The notes under the pieces: generated by a model
Told to the model about the DNA's origin: nothing
Seen by the model: the letters and a program-made list of their open reading frames with translations, nothing else
Database searches by the model: none
Shown here: one piece after another, positions 23,401-32,027 of the stretch
Layout of the letters: every line of letters starts with the position of its first letter
Position numbering within the stretch: the first letter of the stretch is position 1
Assembly: GCA_027028725.1 (NCBI GenBank)
Contig: JALVIB010000013.1
Location: 1-40,722, forward strand
Origin: Candidatus Altimarinota bacterium
Lineage (GTDB): Bacteria; Patescibacteriota; Gracilibacteria; UBA4473
Reading direction: 5' to 3'
Length of the DNA: 40,722 nt
Position numbers and translations under genes: made by a program

Positions 23401-26400
23401 ATAAGATTTAAGTTTGTTTTCAATGTTTTTTCCAGCGATTAACAGATCTGCTTCGTTGGTAATTCCTTCTAGTGAATCAAAAGTTAAATCTGTCATTTTT
23501 CCAACAGAACCAATTGAGGCAGTAAATCCTTTCAAAGAAGCGTTCAAGCTTTGATCAATTAATTTCGCGGGATTTATCTTGGCAGAAATAGTTGTCGGTA
23601 GTTTTGGTAAACTAACAGGAACTGGCGAAAATGATATTTCGGGAACTGTGACGGATACTCCAATTTTTACATCCGATAAATCAATCATTGTGTTCTGCAT
23701 TTGTGGCATCGGAATAACTGGCAATTTAACAGCGGAAAGCAAGATCTTTAATAACCAAGAAATCATCGTTCCACGATTAACTGAACTCGCTCCCCCACCT
23801 CCACCAGGGACACAACTCACTGTGAAGTCTTTAAATAGATTTGGAATATCATTCCAAGTATCAACGATGCCTTTAACTTTTTTCGCGAATTTTTTCCATT
23901 CTTTAACAGCTTGTTTGTTTTTATTTATCCAGGTTGACCAGTAAACTTCAACTACTTCGTTGATTTTTTCCATTTCCTCAACTGCTCGCTTAATTTTTTT
24001 AGGTAATTCTTTTAGTTTCTTGATCTCTGTCATATATGAATCCAATGCCCTAAGGTTTTCATCAAGAACTGTTTCTATTTTTTCAATCTCATCAATTTGT
24101 TCTTGAATTTTATTTTTCGCGGAATTTTTTAATTCTTGTGGTGTATTTTTTAATCCTATTAATTTTTCGTTAACTAAATTCTTCAATTCTGCCGATCGAG
24201 TCTTAATATTTTGAACCTCGTTTTTAATTGAAAGTTGTAAATCCGGTGGTAATTTACTCAGGTCTGGTAAATTGATTTCAGCTGAAAAATTATTATTAAA
24301 ATTTGTTTGAAAATCAGCAATAGCCCTATCAAAATCCTGAAAATCTGTCAGCTCTAAATCAACTAAACTTTGTGATAAACTCGCCTTGGCATCAGCGGAA
24401 GATTTTTTCCAAAAACTGAAATCTGTTTTTAATTTGTCTAATTTTTCGCGAGAAAAATCTGGATAATTTATCTGTAAATTTTTTCTTTTAACTTCGAAAT
24501 ATGGGGAAGCGGCTAATCTATCTAATGGCTTCATTGATTTATCACCGAATTTTAATTTCGGAAATTTAGGTAAAATTATATCAAACTGCGGGAATTTATA
24601 ATTACTAAATTCGTCCATTTGCGCCTTTGCCCATTCCGTAATAATATCCGGCGCTGCAATATTAAGATTTTGAGAATATCCACCGACTAACGGTGCAAAA
24701 GTTCCATAATTTACATTTCCGTTATCGGCAAAAGAATTTTGTAAAAAAGCATTTCGTGAAGCATTTTCATCAGAATTCGCGGGATTTTCAAAAATACAGT
24801 TATTTGAAGTGTCATTATTATTTCCATTTCCACTAGAAGACGAAGATGATAATGGTGGAACAATCACAAAACACTGTGGTGGGAAAGGGCTTCCGGTAGG
24901 CGACATTGAAGAATCGATAACTGGCCCACCGCAGATACCTATTCCTACTCGTAAAGTAGTTGTCGGCATTATATAAAGTCTAAACAGAGAAGTAGAATTT
25001 GGTCCTACCCCTACAAAAGGTGTAGATGGACCAACCCACAAAATAGGAAATCCTGGGAATTGTGGACCAGGAAAAGCAAACGGCGGAATATAGATGCTTT
25101 GTGGACCGGGAGCCAAGAACGCAATCGAAGGAATTTGTAATCCCGCGAAATTTTGTTTAACCGACATTTCTTGCATTAGTTCTTCAACATCCAGTGTATG
25201 ATAAAAAGGTGGCAAACCATCATCAGAAGAAGTTAAACACTCCAGCATATCACTTGCAGTCGATTCTGCATCAAAATCACTCGGAAAAGTTGTCCCCTCT
25301 GGAAAAGCATCAACGATTTTCTTGAGATGAGTTTTGACTATCGGTGAAGCCGGTGCATCAGGTGTTTTTTTCGCGGGATTTGGTGGATAAAGTTTGCCCG
25401 AACCATACGATAAATATTCGATAAATTTCTTTTTTCCATCAATCACCCACGGAATCAAAATATCATCAATGCCGTCTTTACCGACAAAATCAACCACTTT
25501 GAAACTAATTAACGGAACTTCTACTGTTTTTAATTTCCAAGAAATTCGAACAAGTTGTTGTTTTGGAATATTGCAACCGGAAATCATCATACTTTCCGAT
25601 TTTTCGGATATTTCGGGGTTTCCTTCGCAGTTTGTGAAATCAAAAGAATTGGTATCAACCTGAAATCCCGCGAATTTTGGAACAATTAATTTGAAGTTTT
25701 CCAAATCAATATTCGGTGAGTAAATAGTCACTTTTGCTGTAAATTCCGAATCTTTTTGAACTTTTAAATTATTTAAATTTCGCGGGTTTTCCTGTGTCAT
25801 TTCAAATTTAATGTTGAACGCTTTATTTTCAGTTACTCGTAAAAAATCAGTTTCTCCAATTTTTCGCAAGTTCGGCGTCCAAGCGTAGTCCAGAATATTA
25901 GAAAATCCCGCGAAAAAATTCTGTAAGTTTTTAAATTTATCAGGATTTATGTATTTCAAAGAACGATTTTGTCCATCAGCAGTTGTGTAGTACTCGGAAA
26001 TTTCTTGAAAAGTTGCTCCTGCCGAATCAAGCAATTGTGCTGAATAAAATCCGCCCTCTCGTCCGTAAACGAAATATAAATTATTGGAGTCATCAAGTAG
26101 AACTAAATCATCAAAAGCATCTGAATTAAGTTTGGCTACCGCGATTTTTTCAATTGGATTTAGCAATCCTAAATTAATTTTTTCGCGGGAAAATTTTCCG
26201 TCTTGATTGTGGTGAAAGATCAGTTTTCCCTCGTCATTAATTTGAATGATGTACTCTAAATCACCATTATTTTTATTGTAAGCGACAGTTTGTTTGGCAC
26301 CATCGGCAAACCGCAGAATTTTTCCGATATCACGGAAATTATCTTGATTGTGCGGATCAGCATAGAGCGCGGAAAGCGTGTCTCCGCTACGCACAAAAAT

Positions 26401-29400
26401 TTCGCGGGAATTATCAAAGTTTAAATCTCCTGTCATTACTTCGTCAATAACCCCCTGATTTGTGCGATAAATCGGCTTTCCTAAATCTTTGGTCAGACCA
26501 AGTTCGGATTTTTCGTTTTCGCTAGCCACTGATAAAGTCGGATCACCGAGCAAGATACAATTTTCGGAACAGGAAAATTTTGTCGCTTCTCCAACTGAAT
26601 TTTTCGCAGCAAAAAGTAGTCCTCCTTTCCAAGAAGTTGTCCAACCTAATTTTTCATCAGTTGTCGGAAAATTTGGCGCTTTCAATATTTTATCGGGTGT
26701 TTCAAATTCATTTTTCGCGATAACCGCAATTCCTTTCGGGGAAGTTGTGGTCAGCCCGTTTAAAGATTTTTCTAATTTAATAGACGGATCTAGACTCTGG
26801 AAAAATAACGAATTTCCCGCGAAATTTTTGGCTTGGAATATTTCTGAAACTTTTTTAGAAACCTCGAGTCCTGCTTCTTTTTTTGAAAACAATTTTTTCG
26901 GTGTTTGTAGTTCCTCCAAATTAAATTGAGGATCAGTCATTTTCAAAATAATTTCCCCCAATAATTTTCCTTCTAAATAAACTTCCCAATGATACAAAGA
27001 ATTATCTTTAATTCGTAATTCCAATTTGGAATTTTCGACAAAAATTCCCCCTTGCGGAGCAATTTTAAACAAAGGTTGTTCTTGATAAAAAATTTCGCGG
27101 GATTTTAGGTAAAACTCCTTAATATCTAATTCTTCAACAGGAATAAAATAAATTCCGTCTTCCTCTATTTTTTTTCTTCCTGCCCAAAAATCTACCTTCG
27201 AATCAAAATTGAATTTAGCAGAGACTTTTTTATTTAAAACGACCTCCCATTTACTACCAGAAACAACTTCCGGCTGAAAATCCCGCGCTGTGCCCCGCAA
27301 GGCGGTGGAAATTTTTCCGTCGGCAAAAATATTTCCTAATTTTTTCGCTTGTTTTTTATCAGCTATTTGTGTCGCTACCGCTTGCGTTTCACCATCAAAA
27401 AGAAAGCGATTTCCAATATTTGGCTTAGTTAAATCTCCTCCAGCAAACCCAAGTAATAATGTTAGCAAAGATTTCGGTGATAAATGCTTGAAATCACTTG
27501 TCGTCAAAACTTTTACTGCATCAATCTCGATTGTTCCCGGCAATAAATCGTCATTTTGCGCAACTATGTAAGCTTTTCCGCCATGCTCAACCGGATAAAT
27601 TTTATTAATACCTAAACCATTGGTAATTGTTAAATTTTCAGATTCTAAGGAAATAACTGGTGAAGAATTTGCGGGATTTTGGTTCTGATTCTGGACTAAG
27701 GCATCAACTTTTGCCGGATTATCCAAAATATTTAGATCCTTCAAATCTTGTGCTTTGTCCGCGAAATTTTCCGGTGGATTAACTGCAAACTGCACTTCTC
27801 CATCAAAGTCCGCGAGATTTCCATATTTATCGAGCACGCGAACTTGTAAATCTAGTGGGTTTTCATCGTCAACATTGAGAGTTTTCTTAGAACTTAAAAG
27901 TTGAATTTGATAAGGATCGCCCGCGAAAATTTGCAGGGAAAAATTGTTTTTCACAAAACCTGGTGCAGAAATTTGCACATTCAAATTGCCTGCTTTTTCG
28001 CCCGCGAAAATTTCTAGCTCCGCTTCCCCATTTTCAAAAACTATTTCTGGTAAAGCTGTCGCTTTGGCTTTATCGCTTACCAAAACCTGCGCAACAAAAT
28101 CATTTTTCAAAATTTTGCCGTCTGCCGTCTTGGCTAAAACCTTAATTTTTAACGGTTCTGTATCCCCCGCTCGCAAGTCTTTTTCCGGAATAATTGTTTC
28201 AAAAACTGGATTTTTAGCGAGTAAAATTTCCACCGCCTTGCGGGGCACAGCGCGGGATTTTTTAAGTAGAAGTGGTTTCTCATCTTCCTTTGTCGGAATT
28301 TCTGCAACCAAAGATATGTGTTCCGTAGGAATTTCGCGCTGTGCCCCGCTCTGCGGTGGGGATTTTTTCGTTGGTAAAATTTTGGTGATTTTTTTCAAAA
28401 ATTCTTCTTCCGGTTCATGTGCCTGAATGAATACTTCTCCTGCTTTTTCACCTTTTTCCAAGGTTAAATTTTCTCCAATCTGCCATTTTATTTGCTCTGC
28501 TAATTCTGGTATTTCGTTGCCATATTTATCAGTAATTCCCGTGAAAAAATTTTGCTTAACGCCGTTTATCACAAGTTTGTCTGGCGCGGAAAAAATCTCG
28601 ATTTTAGCTGGTTCAGCTGGCAAAATATCAAAATAAATTTTCGCGGGAGGAAGTAGTTTCTGTTCATCTTGTACAATAATTTCTGCTTCTCCGGCTTTAA
28701 TTCCTGGTAAGAAAACAATTTTAGCTATCCCATCTTTTATTTTGGCGCGAGCACCTGAAGTAAATTCTTCGGAAAAGAAACGCCCTTTTTCTGATGTAAA
28801 TTCTAAAATTTCGCCATCAAAACTGTGATCAATATTTCCTTCGTTATCCAAAATTTTCGCGGAAATTTCCGTTCCCGTTCCGTCTCCGGCGGTGATTTTT
28901 TCTTTATCGCTGGAAGCACTTATTCTCTTAGTTGAGATTTTTATTTGAACTTCGTTTGATTCAACTGAATTCCCGCGAAATTTAAACTTCACGACTCCCC
29001 CATTTGGTCCGCGTTTTGGCAAAAGGAAAAATTTCGCTTGTCCCGCTTTAACCAAAACTTTTTTCGCGGGCGTTATGGTAAAGAAATTTTCTAAATCTGA
29101 ACTATTACTAATCAATTCTACTTCTGTCGAATAATCGTTTTTCAAAATTTTGCCGTCAGCATCTTTGAGCGTAACTTTTATTTCCTGCGGAAAAGTCTCG
29201 TTGTTAGAAATTTTAATTGCACTTGGTTCAGCTGCAATTTCTGAAATAACAATTTCGTCTGCAGTTTTCACTGGACTTAAATCAAAAGAAGACAAATTTT
29301 TCGCGGGATTTTTATCTGTATTCTCTGAACTATCTTCTTTTTCTAAATCAACATTTGGAATTAGTTTTGTTATTTTACTCAAAACATTCGGCAATTCTTG

Positions 29401-31941
29401 TAGCCAAGGAACTAAACATTTTGAAGGCCAAGAAAAAATATTTCCCGTACAAGAATTTTCACTGGCTGATTTTTCAAAAAGCTTCTCGAATTCCTGTTGT
29501 AGTTTCAAATTTTCGCGGGAATTTATTTTTTTGTATTCTGTTGCAACTTCATCATTGGCTGAAGTTATATCGGCCTGATTTTTTAAGTCAACAAAACTGG
29601 TACTTGGTTTTTCATCACCACGCTCAAAAGCAATTTTTAGTCCGTTATTATTTTCAAAATCCGCTAATTCCCCGCGAATTTCTATTAACTCATAACCATC
29701 AAAATCTGATTGTTTTAAGGCATTTCGCGCTTTACCGGGCGCCGACATCGCCGCCGTCAACATTTCAATATTTTTTGTTTCCAAATCCTTTCCCAGCCAC
29801 TTAATCGCTTCAATTAGTTCTTTTTGTTTCCCCGAATTCATCCAGATAGAATCCGCGAAATATGATTCTTGGATTTTTCCAGCATTTCCCGCTGTTGAAT
29901 TAATTTCGTCTATTGTAGACAAAAGTTGTTGTTCTAAGTCCGCCTTAGTTAAAATTTCAAAATTTTCATCAGTTTCCTCACGCTTGTTAATTAAATCAAA
30001 AGCACTCGGAAAATAAATTCGGTAAAAATTATAATCGTAATCATAAAAAGAAATTCCGTGATGCGGATCAATTGGTAAAGCATTTGTTATTTTATTTTTC
30101 AGTTGGGCCTTAATTGTGTCTATTGTTGGTTCGTTGTGAACCATTAGAGAGGAAATTTCGATTTTCTTTTTGTTCGCAGCAGCAGTTCTAACTGCCGTAT
30201 CTTGTAATTCTAAAATAATAGGAGCGCAAGCACTAGCTCCATCATAGCGAGAATCAGAAATTTCGCGGGATCCTGTCATGCTAAAAATTGGAGAATTTAC
30301 TGATTCATACCAATGATTATAAGGTAGAGACTGAGTTGGATCATAAACTGCCTTATCCCAATAATAGTGAACTTTTACTTCTTCATTACTTCTCATATGA
30401 GATATATATAACGGTAAACGACATTTATGATAATCAATATCACTACCACTAATTTTTCCACAACAACGATCGTCTGGATAAATATCATCACTAGTAACAA
30501 CTTTGCTAAATTTATGCGGATTAAAAACCCGCGAAATTTCTACTTTTTGAGCAATTGGATTAGAGTCTGAACGAAGTGTTCCCCGATAAAGAGAACAATT
30601 CTCTGCAGGATACTTTATATCAGCTGTTTCATACTCTCCTGTTCTCCAATTCCATTTTTTAAAGTATTTGTTTTCTACTGGCTTACTAAAAGGTATCCCT
30701 AACCATTCAGCAGGAAAATGTTTTAAACAAGTACTTTCATCATTATTAACACATCCAACATCTTCTATTATAAGATTTACTTTGGCCGCAATATTATTTT
30801 CATCAACCTTATTAATTAAAATATTCTCTACTTCATCAGTAGCTTCTTTCAAAATATCTGATGCCCACTGGTCTTTTTTGGCAATTAGTGAAATGGTCGT
30901 ATCAATATCCGGCGCTTCCCAGCGACCAGCGACTTCTACTTGCTCATTAATTTGCGATAATAAATTTTTATTCGCGGTCAGATACCGCATTGACATTGTT
31001 TCAATTGGATTTTTGGTAAAAATATCAGGAATTTGCGATAAATCCATTGACTGATCTTGTCCTTGCATTGAGTTCGGCAAAAGTTCGTTTGGCACGCCTT
31101 GTCCCATTTCTTTATCTAGCAATTCCTGCAACCAATGCTTATTAAAGCGGTGATAAACAAAATCACCCAAATGATTAATCCAGTTCTCATAAAATTGTTT
31201 TTGTTTCTCACTTATCCCCCGTCGTTGACGGAAAAAATCCGCGAAAAAAACTTTTTTGGAATAATTTATCTTTTTCTGGTGAACTTGGTGATTACGCGTA
31301 AAATATTTTTTTAATTCTGCAATTTGCAATTCTAAATCATCAGCATCAGACCGAATTAATCCGTGCCAAATTTCCGGCTCATTATCTCCCCCAACCCATT
31401 TAAAGCGTTTTCTATCAAAATCCCATTGATAAGAAGTATCTTCAAAATCAACATACGGAAAAATCGCGGGATTTAGACCGCCGTTTTTGTCAACAATTGG
31501 CAGAGGAACCTCTCCGATTAAAATTGTTCCAATTAATTGTGACTTATGATCATTTTCGTATCCGGAAAAATAAAGTTGCGCCAAACCTTCCTGAATTTCT
31601 TTGGGAGAAGCGTCTTCCGGTACATTGATAACAATTGCCCGCGAATTTAGTTCATTCTGAACATCCTGTGCATATCGTTCGATGTCGCCTTTTAAATCTG
31701 TGTCTAGAAGTTCTTCCTGAACCAGAATTGCCACAATTTTTTCGCGGGAAATTGGCGGAAGTTCTTTTTCCGGCTTTTCTGAAATATCTTTCTGTTTATC
31801 CTTTTTAATGAAGTTTATATTCCCAAAATCAAAATCAAAAAGTGCTTTGGCTTCCGCGATTGGTGCCCCAATAGAGAAAAAAACTGACAAAAGCGCCACA
31901 AAACTAGCAAATTTTTGCCATAACTTTTCTTTAAAAAACAT
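20407..31941 (-). CDS. Giant secreted protein with C25-like N-terminal region, Ig-like and FG-GAP-like segments
   Basis: A 3844-residue protein with a signal peptide (cleavage near residue 31, after IAEA). Residues about 50-220 resemble the first half of gingipain-type C25 peptidases (LIGEVPLP near 143, FPYVDFEDTSYQWD near 165-178, EIWHGLIRSD near 187). Several Big/invasin-like beta domains span about 880-1400, for example AKILDNEGN and RVLDKYGNLADFDG. ILLGDPTLSV near 1795 resembles the end of a C25 domain. FG-GAP-like stretches are near 1840-1960 (DLNFDNSREIF, KLNSDAFDDLVLLDD) and 3180 (DLDEDGTPELLYS). A Pro-rich region (2270-2330), Ser/Asn linker (about 2370), coiled coil (2480-2690) and a PKD-like domain (3510-3560) follow. 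Neither a clear catalytic His/Cys pair nor a C-terminal anchor is seen. It is probably a surface protein. Five family B and many family A inserts are translated within it. Confidence 0.82.
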   Translation of the reverse strand: MFFKEKLWQKFASFVALLSVFFSIGAPIAEAKALFDFDFGNINFIKKDKQKDISEKPEKELPPISREKIVAILVQEELLDTDLKGDIERYAQDVQNELNSRAIVINVPEDASPKEIQEGLAQLYFSGYENDHKSQLIGTILIGEVPLPIVDKNGGLNPAIFPYVDFEDTSYQWDFDRKRFKWVGGDNEPEIWHGLIRSDADDLELQIAELKKYFTRNHQVHQKKINYSKKVFFADFFRQRRGISEKQKQFYENWINHLGDFVYHRFNKHWLQELLDKEMGQGVPNELLPNSMQGQDQSMDLSQIPDIFTKNPIETMSMRYLTANKNLLSQINEQVEVAGRWEAPDIDTTISLIAKKDQWASDILKEATDEVENILINKVDENNIAAKVNLIIEDVGCVNNDESTCLKHFPAEWLGIPFSKPVENKYFKKWNWRTGEYETADIKYPAENCSLYRGTLRSDSNPIAQKVEISRVFNPHKFSKVVTSDDIYPDDRCCGKISGSDIDYHKCRLPLYISHMRSNEEVKVHYYWDKAVYDPTQSLPYNHWYESVNSPIFSMTGSREISDSRYDGASACAPIILELQDTAVRTAAANKKKIEISSLMVHNEPTIDTIKAQLKNKITNALPIDPHHGISFYDYDYNFYRIYFPSAFDLINKREETDENFEILTKADLEQQLLSTIDEINSTAGNAGKIQESYFADSIWMNSGKQKELIEAIKWLGKDLETKNIEMLTAAMSAPGKARNALKQSDFDGYELIEIRGELADFENNNGLKIAFERGDEKPSTSFVDLKNQADITSANDEVATEYKKINSRENLKLQQEFEKLFEKSASENSCTGNIFSWPSKCLVPWLQELPNVLSKITKLIPNVDLEKEDSSENTDKNPAKNLSSFDLSPVKTADEIVISEIAAEPSAIKISNNETFPQEIKVTLKDADGKILKNDYSTEVELISNSSDLENFFTITPAKKVLVKAGQAKFFLLPKRGPNGGVVKFKFRGNSVESNEVQIKISTKRISASSDKEKITAGDGTGTEISAKILDNEGNIDHSFDGEILEFTSEKGRFFSEEFTSGARAKIKDGIAKIVFLPGIKAGEAEIIVQDEQKLLPPAKIYFDILPAEPAKIEIFSAPDKLVINGVKQNFFTGITDKYGNEIPELAEQIKWQIGENLTLEKGEKAGEVFIQAHEPEEEFLKKITKILPTKKSPPQSGAQREIPTEHISLVAEIPTKEDEKPLLLKKSRAVPRKAVEILLAKNPVFETIIPEKDLRAGDTEPLKIKVLAKTADGKILKNDFVAQVLVSDKAKATALPEIVFENGEAELEIFAGEKAGNLNVQISAPGFVKNNFSLQIFAGDPYQIQLLSSKKTLNVDDENPLDLQVRVLDKYGNLADFDGEVQFAVNPPENFADKAQDLKDLNILDNPAKVDALVQNQNQNPANSSPVISLESENLTITNGLGINKIYPVEHGGKAYIVAQNDDLLPGTIEIDAVKVLTTSDFKHLSPKSLLTLLLGFAGGDLTKPNIGNRFLFDGETQAVATQIADKKQAKKLGNIFADGKISTALRGTARDFQPEVVSGSKWEVVLNKKVSAKFNFDSKVDFWAGRKKIEEDGIYFIPVEELDIKEFYLKSREIFYQEQPLFKIAPQGGIFVENSKLELRIKDNSLYHWEVYLEGKLLGEIILKMTDPQFNLEELQTPKKLFSKKEAGLEVSKKVSEIFQAKNFAGNSLFFQSLDPSIKLEKSLNGLTTTSPKGIAVIAKNEFETPDKILKAPNFPTTDEKLGWTTSWKGGLLFAAKNSVGEATKFSCSENCILLGDPTLSVASENEKSELGLTKDLGKPIYRTNQGVIDEVMTGDLNFDNSREIFVRSGDTLSALYADPHNQDNFRDIGKILRFADGAKQTVAYNKNNGDLEYIIQINDEGKLIFHHNQDGKFSREKINLGLLNPIEKIAVAKLNSDAFDDLVLLDDSNNLYFVYGREGGFYSAQLLDSAGATFQEISEYYTTADGQNRSLKYINPDKFKNLQNFFAGFSNILDYAWTPNLRKIGETDFLRVTENKAFNIKFEMTQENPRNLNNLKVQKDSEFTAKVTIYSPNIDLENFKLIVPKFAGFQVDTNSFDFTNCEGNPEISEKSESMMISGCNIPKQQLVRISWKLKTVEVPLISFKVVDFVGKDGIDDILIPWVIDGKKKFIEYLSYGSGKLYPPNPAKKTPDAPASPIVKTHLKKIVDAFPEGTTFPSDFDAESTASDMLECLTSSDDGLPPFYHTLDVEELMQEMSVKQNFAGLQIPSIAFLAPGPQSIYIPPFAFPGPQFPGFPILWVGPSTPFVGVGPNSTSLFRLYIMPTTTLRVGIGICGGPVIDSSMSPTGSPFPPQCFVIVPPLSSSSSSGNGNNNDTSNNCIFENPANSDENASRNAFLQNSFADNGNVNYGTFAPLVGGYSQNLNIAAPDIITEWAKAQMDEFSNYKFPQFDIILPKFPKLKFGDKSMKPLDRLAASPYFEVKRKNLQINYPDFSREKLDKLKTDFSFWKKSSADAKASLSQSLVDLELTDFQDFDRAIADFQTNFNNNFSAEINLPDLSKLPPDLQLSIKNEVQNIKTRSAELKNLVNEKLIGLKNTPQELKNSAKNKIQEQIDEIEKIETVLDENLRALDSYMTEIKKLKELPKKIKRAVEEMEKINEVVEVYWSTWINKNKQAVKEWKKFAKKVKGIVDTWNDIPNLFKDFTVSCVPGGGGGASSVNRGTMISWLLKILLSAVKLPVIPMPQMQNTMIDLSDVKIGVSVTVPEISFSPVPVSLPKLPTTISAKINPAKLIDQSLNASLKGFTASIGSVGKMTDLTFDSLEGITNEADLLIAGKNIENKLKSYNASLDSSLSTLSGGGNFHRLAGHSAGNSANYNADFIAKFPTIKVPNIVVLPPLPKVVPEIKVPTINLPQLPTLLPPPNFPNILKPVTAIVSAFKPFMKTILCWLSMGIIPIPEWKVASRVVQLTNRTSLLPMDFVPSAQLPLMPKMVAPTINIKPKVPLVPAFESVNASLTALAQTMNAITNTLSTMGKGGIPNPESIIPRNLPTSSIKNEKVETVAINLFDEVEDNSGEIDTRPVLQKLKKLADSATDIPLDFQQKKIKSRLEKHLALYKNMLASADDVPNFLPDNVDTSKYDPKNIEPQPIAKLYYYDSQKDKAEVITDFPVNGKIHTLNVSDLDEDGTPELLYSIDGQLFMKRLKDKFPTESQTSKEVIHQNFAEFSKYFAPAIELNSETNAIGSSLEFLPPKSREISYFEWIISERPDRIFEKTPKSRAVPRKAVEKYSKEWKRIGFLIRPKGHKYEIRPGVAQIKKIVGHPILYGNKMKKIARFSASECRDPEVVKPFFPEETILVGIGKESQFRVKTKKREGQQAEERDIILRAGEETAVDFAEICLTRGEINYLDLGKIEKFVPKVGDHFFSNMRFELGNNDEVELNLYNDTKVHIYGGESYELHSFNSRENFIDNFQKLNLGNHYGQFKAFKKDGESFVLSKNLLHDPQPGDDTEPPQIIISQGSKIEAFITAPIEIDASGSYDNQKISRVWWKRDGHIFLDSDKDKKSPTQLLKIKLPAKNFPQNFEVELNIADESGNIATQIIPIEVKVPKLKLIDVSRREQKIRGKIKEGISGLRVGVLRERKGRKDILEKTAISEKGGNFVLEELGTSGNILLKDKNTKEVLAAILPTGRPMILNSKKAHTRITTKPFAIKITDDKMEEMATITLKTSGENDVKINSNTSEIPAKSVKNSSEIQVVDADDQDDFVWQSFSDGVVLLDNANKRTVGILNNSGKFEATDYLKNLKILPKKATDEKEPLIFTINIENEKGIDKKIAEFFIPVKDIVVQ
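22081..22113. repeat. Family B hairpin repeat, copy 3, inside the giant gene
   Basis: Reverse-orientation copy with loop CTT (CCGCCTTGCGG). It is translated on the minus strand as SRAVPRKAVEK and keeps the frame. Confidence 0.85.
23322..23354. repeat. Family B hairpin repeat, copy 4, inside the giant gene
   Basis: Forward copy with loop TAA (CCGCTAAGCGG), translated on the minus strand as NFHRLAGHSAGNS. Confidence 0.85.
27281..27312. repeat. Family B hairpin repeat, copy 5, inside the giant gene
   Basis: Forward copy with loop AAG, identical over its core to copy 1. It is translated on the minus strand as ISTALRGTARDF. Confidence 0.85.
28226..28260. repeat. Family B hairpin repeat, copy 6, inside the giant gene
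   Basis: Reverse copy with loop CTT, translated as SRAVPRKAVEI. It lies about 75 bp from copy 7, the closest pair of family B copies in the window. Confidence 0.85.
28331..28367. repeat. Family B hairpin repeat, copy 7, inside the giant gene
   Basis: Forward copy with loop TCT (CCGCTCTGCGG) and slightly degenerate ends, translated on the minus strand as SPPQSGAQREI. Confidence 0.8.
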
Positions 31942-31972
31942 AATATCAGGGGGTTTGTTTTTCTTTGCCTGA

Positions 31973-32001
31973 ATTATGTATCTTTTTTTCTAAAAACTCA
32001 A
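31973..32001 (-). promoter_or_regulatory. Promoter of the giant gene, TTGAGT-17-CATAAT
   Basis: On the minus strand TTGAGT (31996-32001) and CATAAT (31973-31978) are 17 bp apart, the best -35/-10 pair in the window. The predicted leader of about 25 nt contains AAACCCCCTGATATT before the ATG, the C-run leader motif seen at three other genes. A family A copy lies just upstream of the -35 box, unlike most other promoters here. Confidence 0.55.
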
Positions 32002-32027
32002 TAAATTTTCGCGGGATTTTAGGGATT

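Noticed and set aside
20499..31054. Many + strand ORFs opposite the giant gene
   Set aside because: They are shadows of the long minus-strand frame. None has an independent start signal or recognisable domain.
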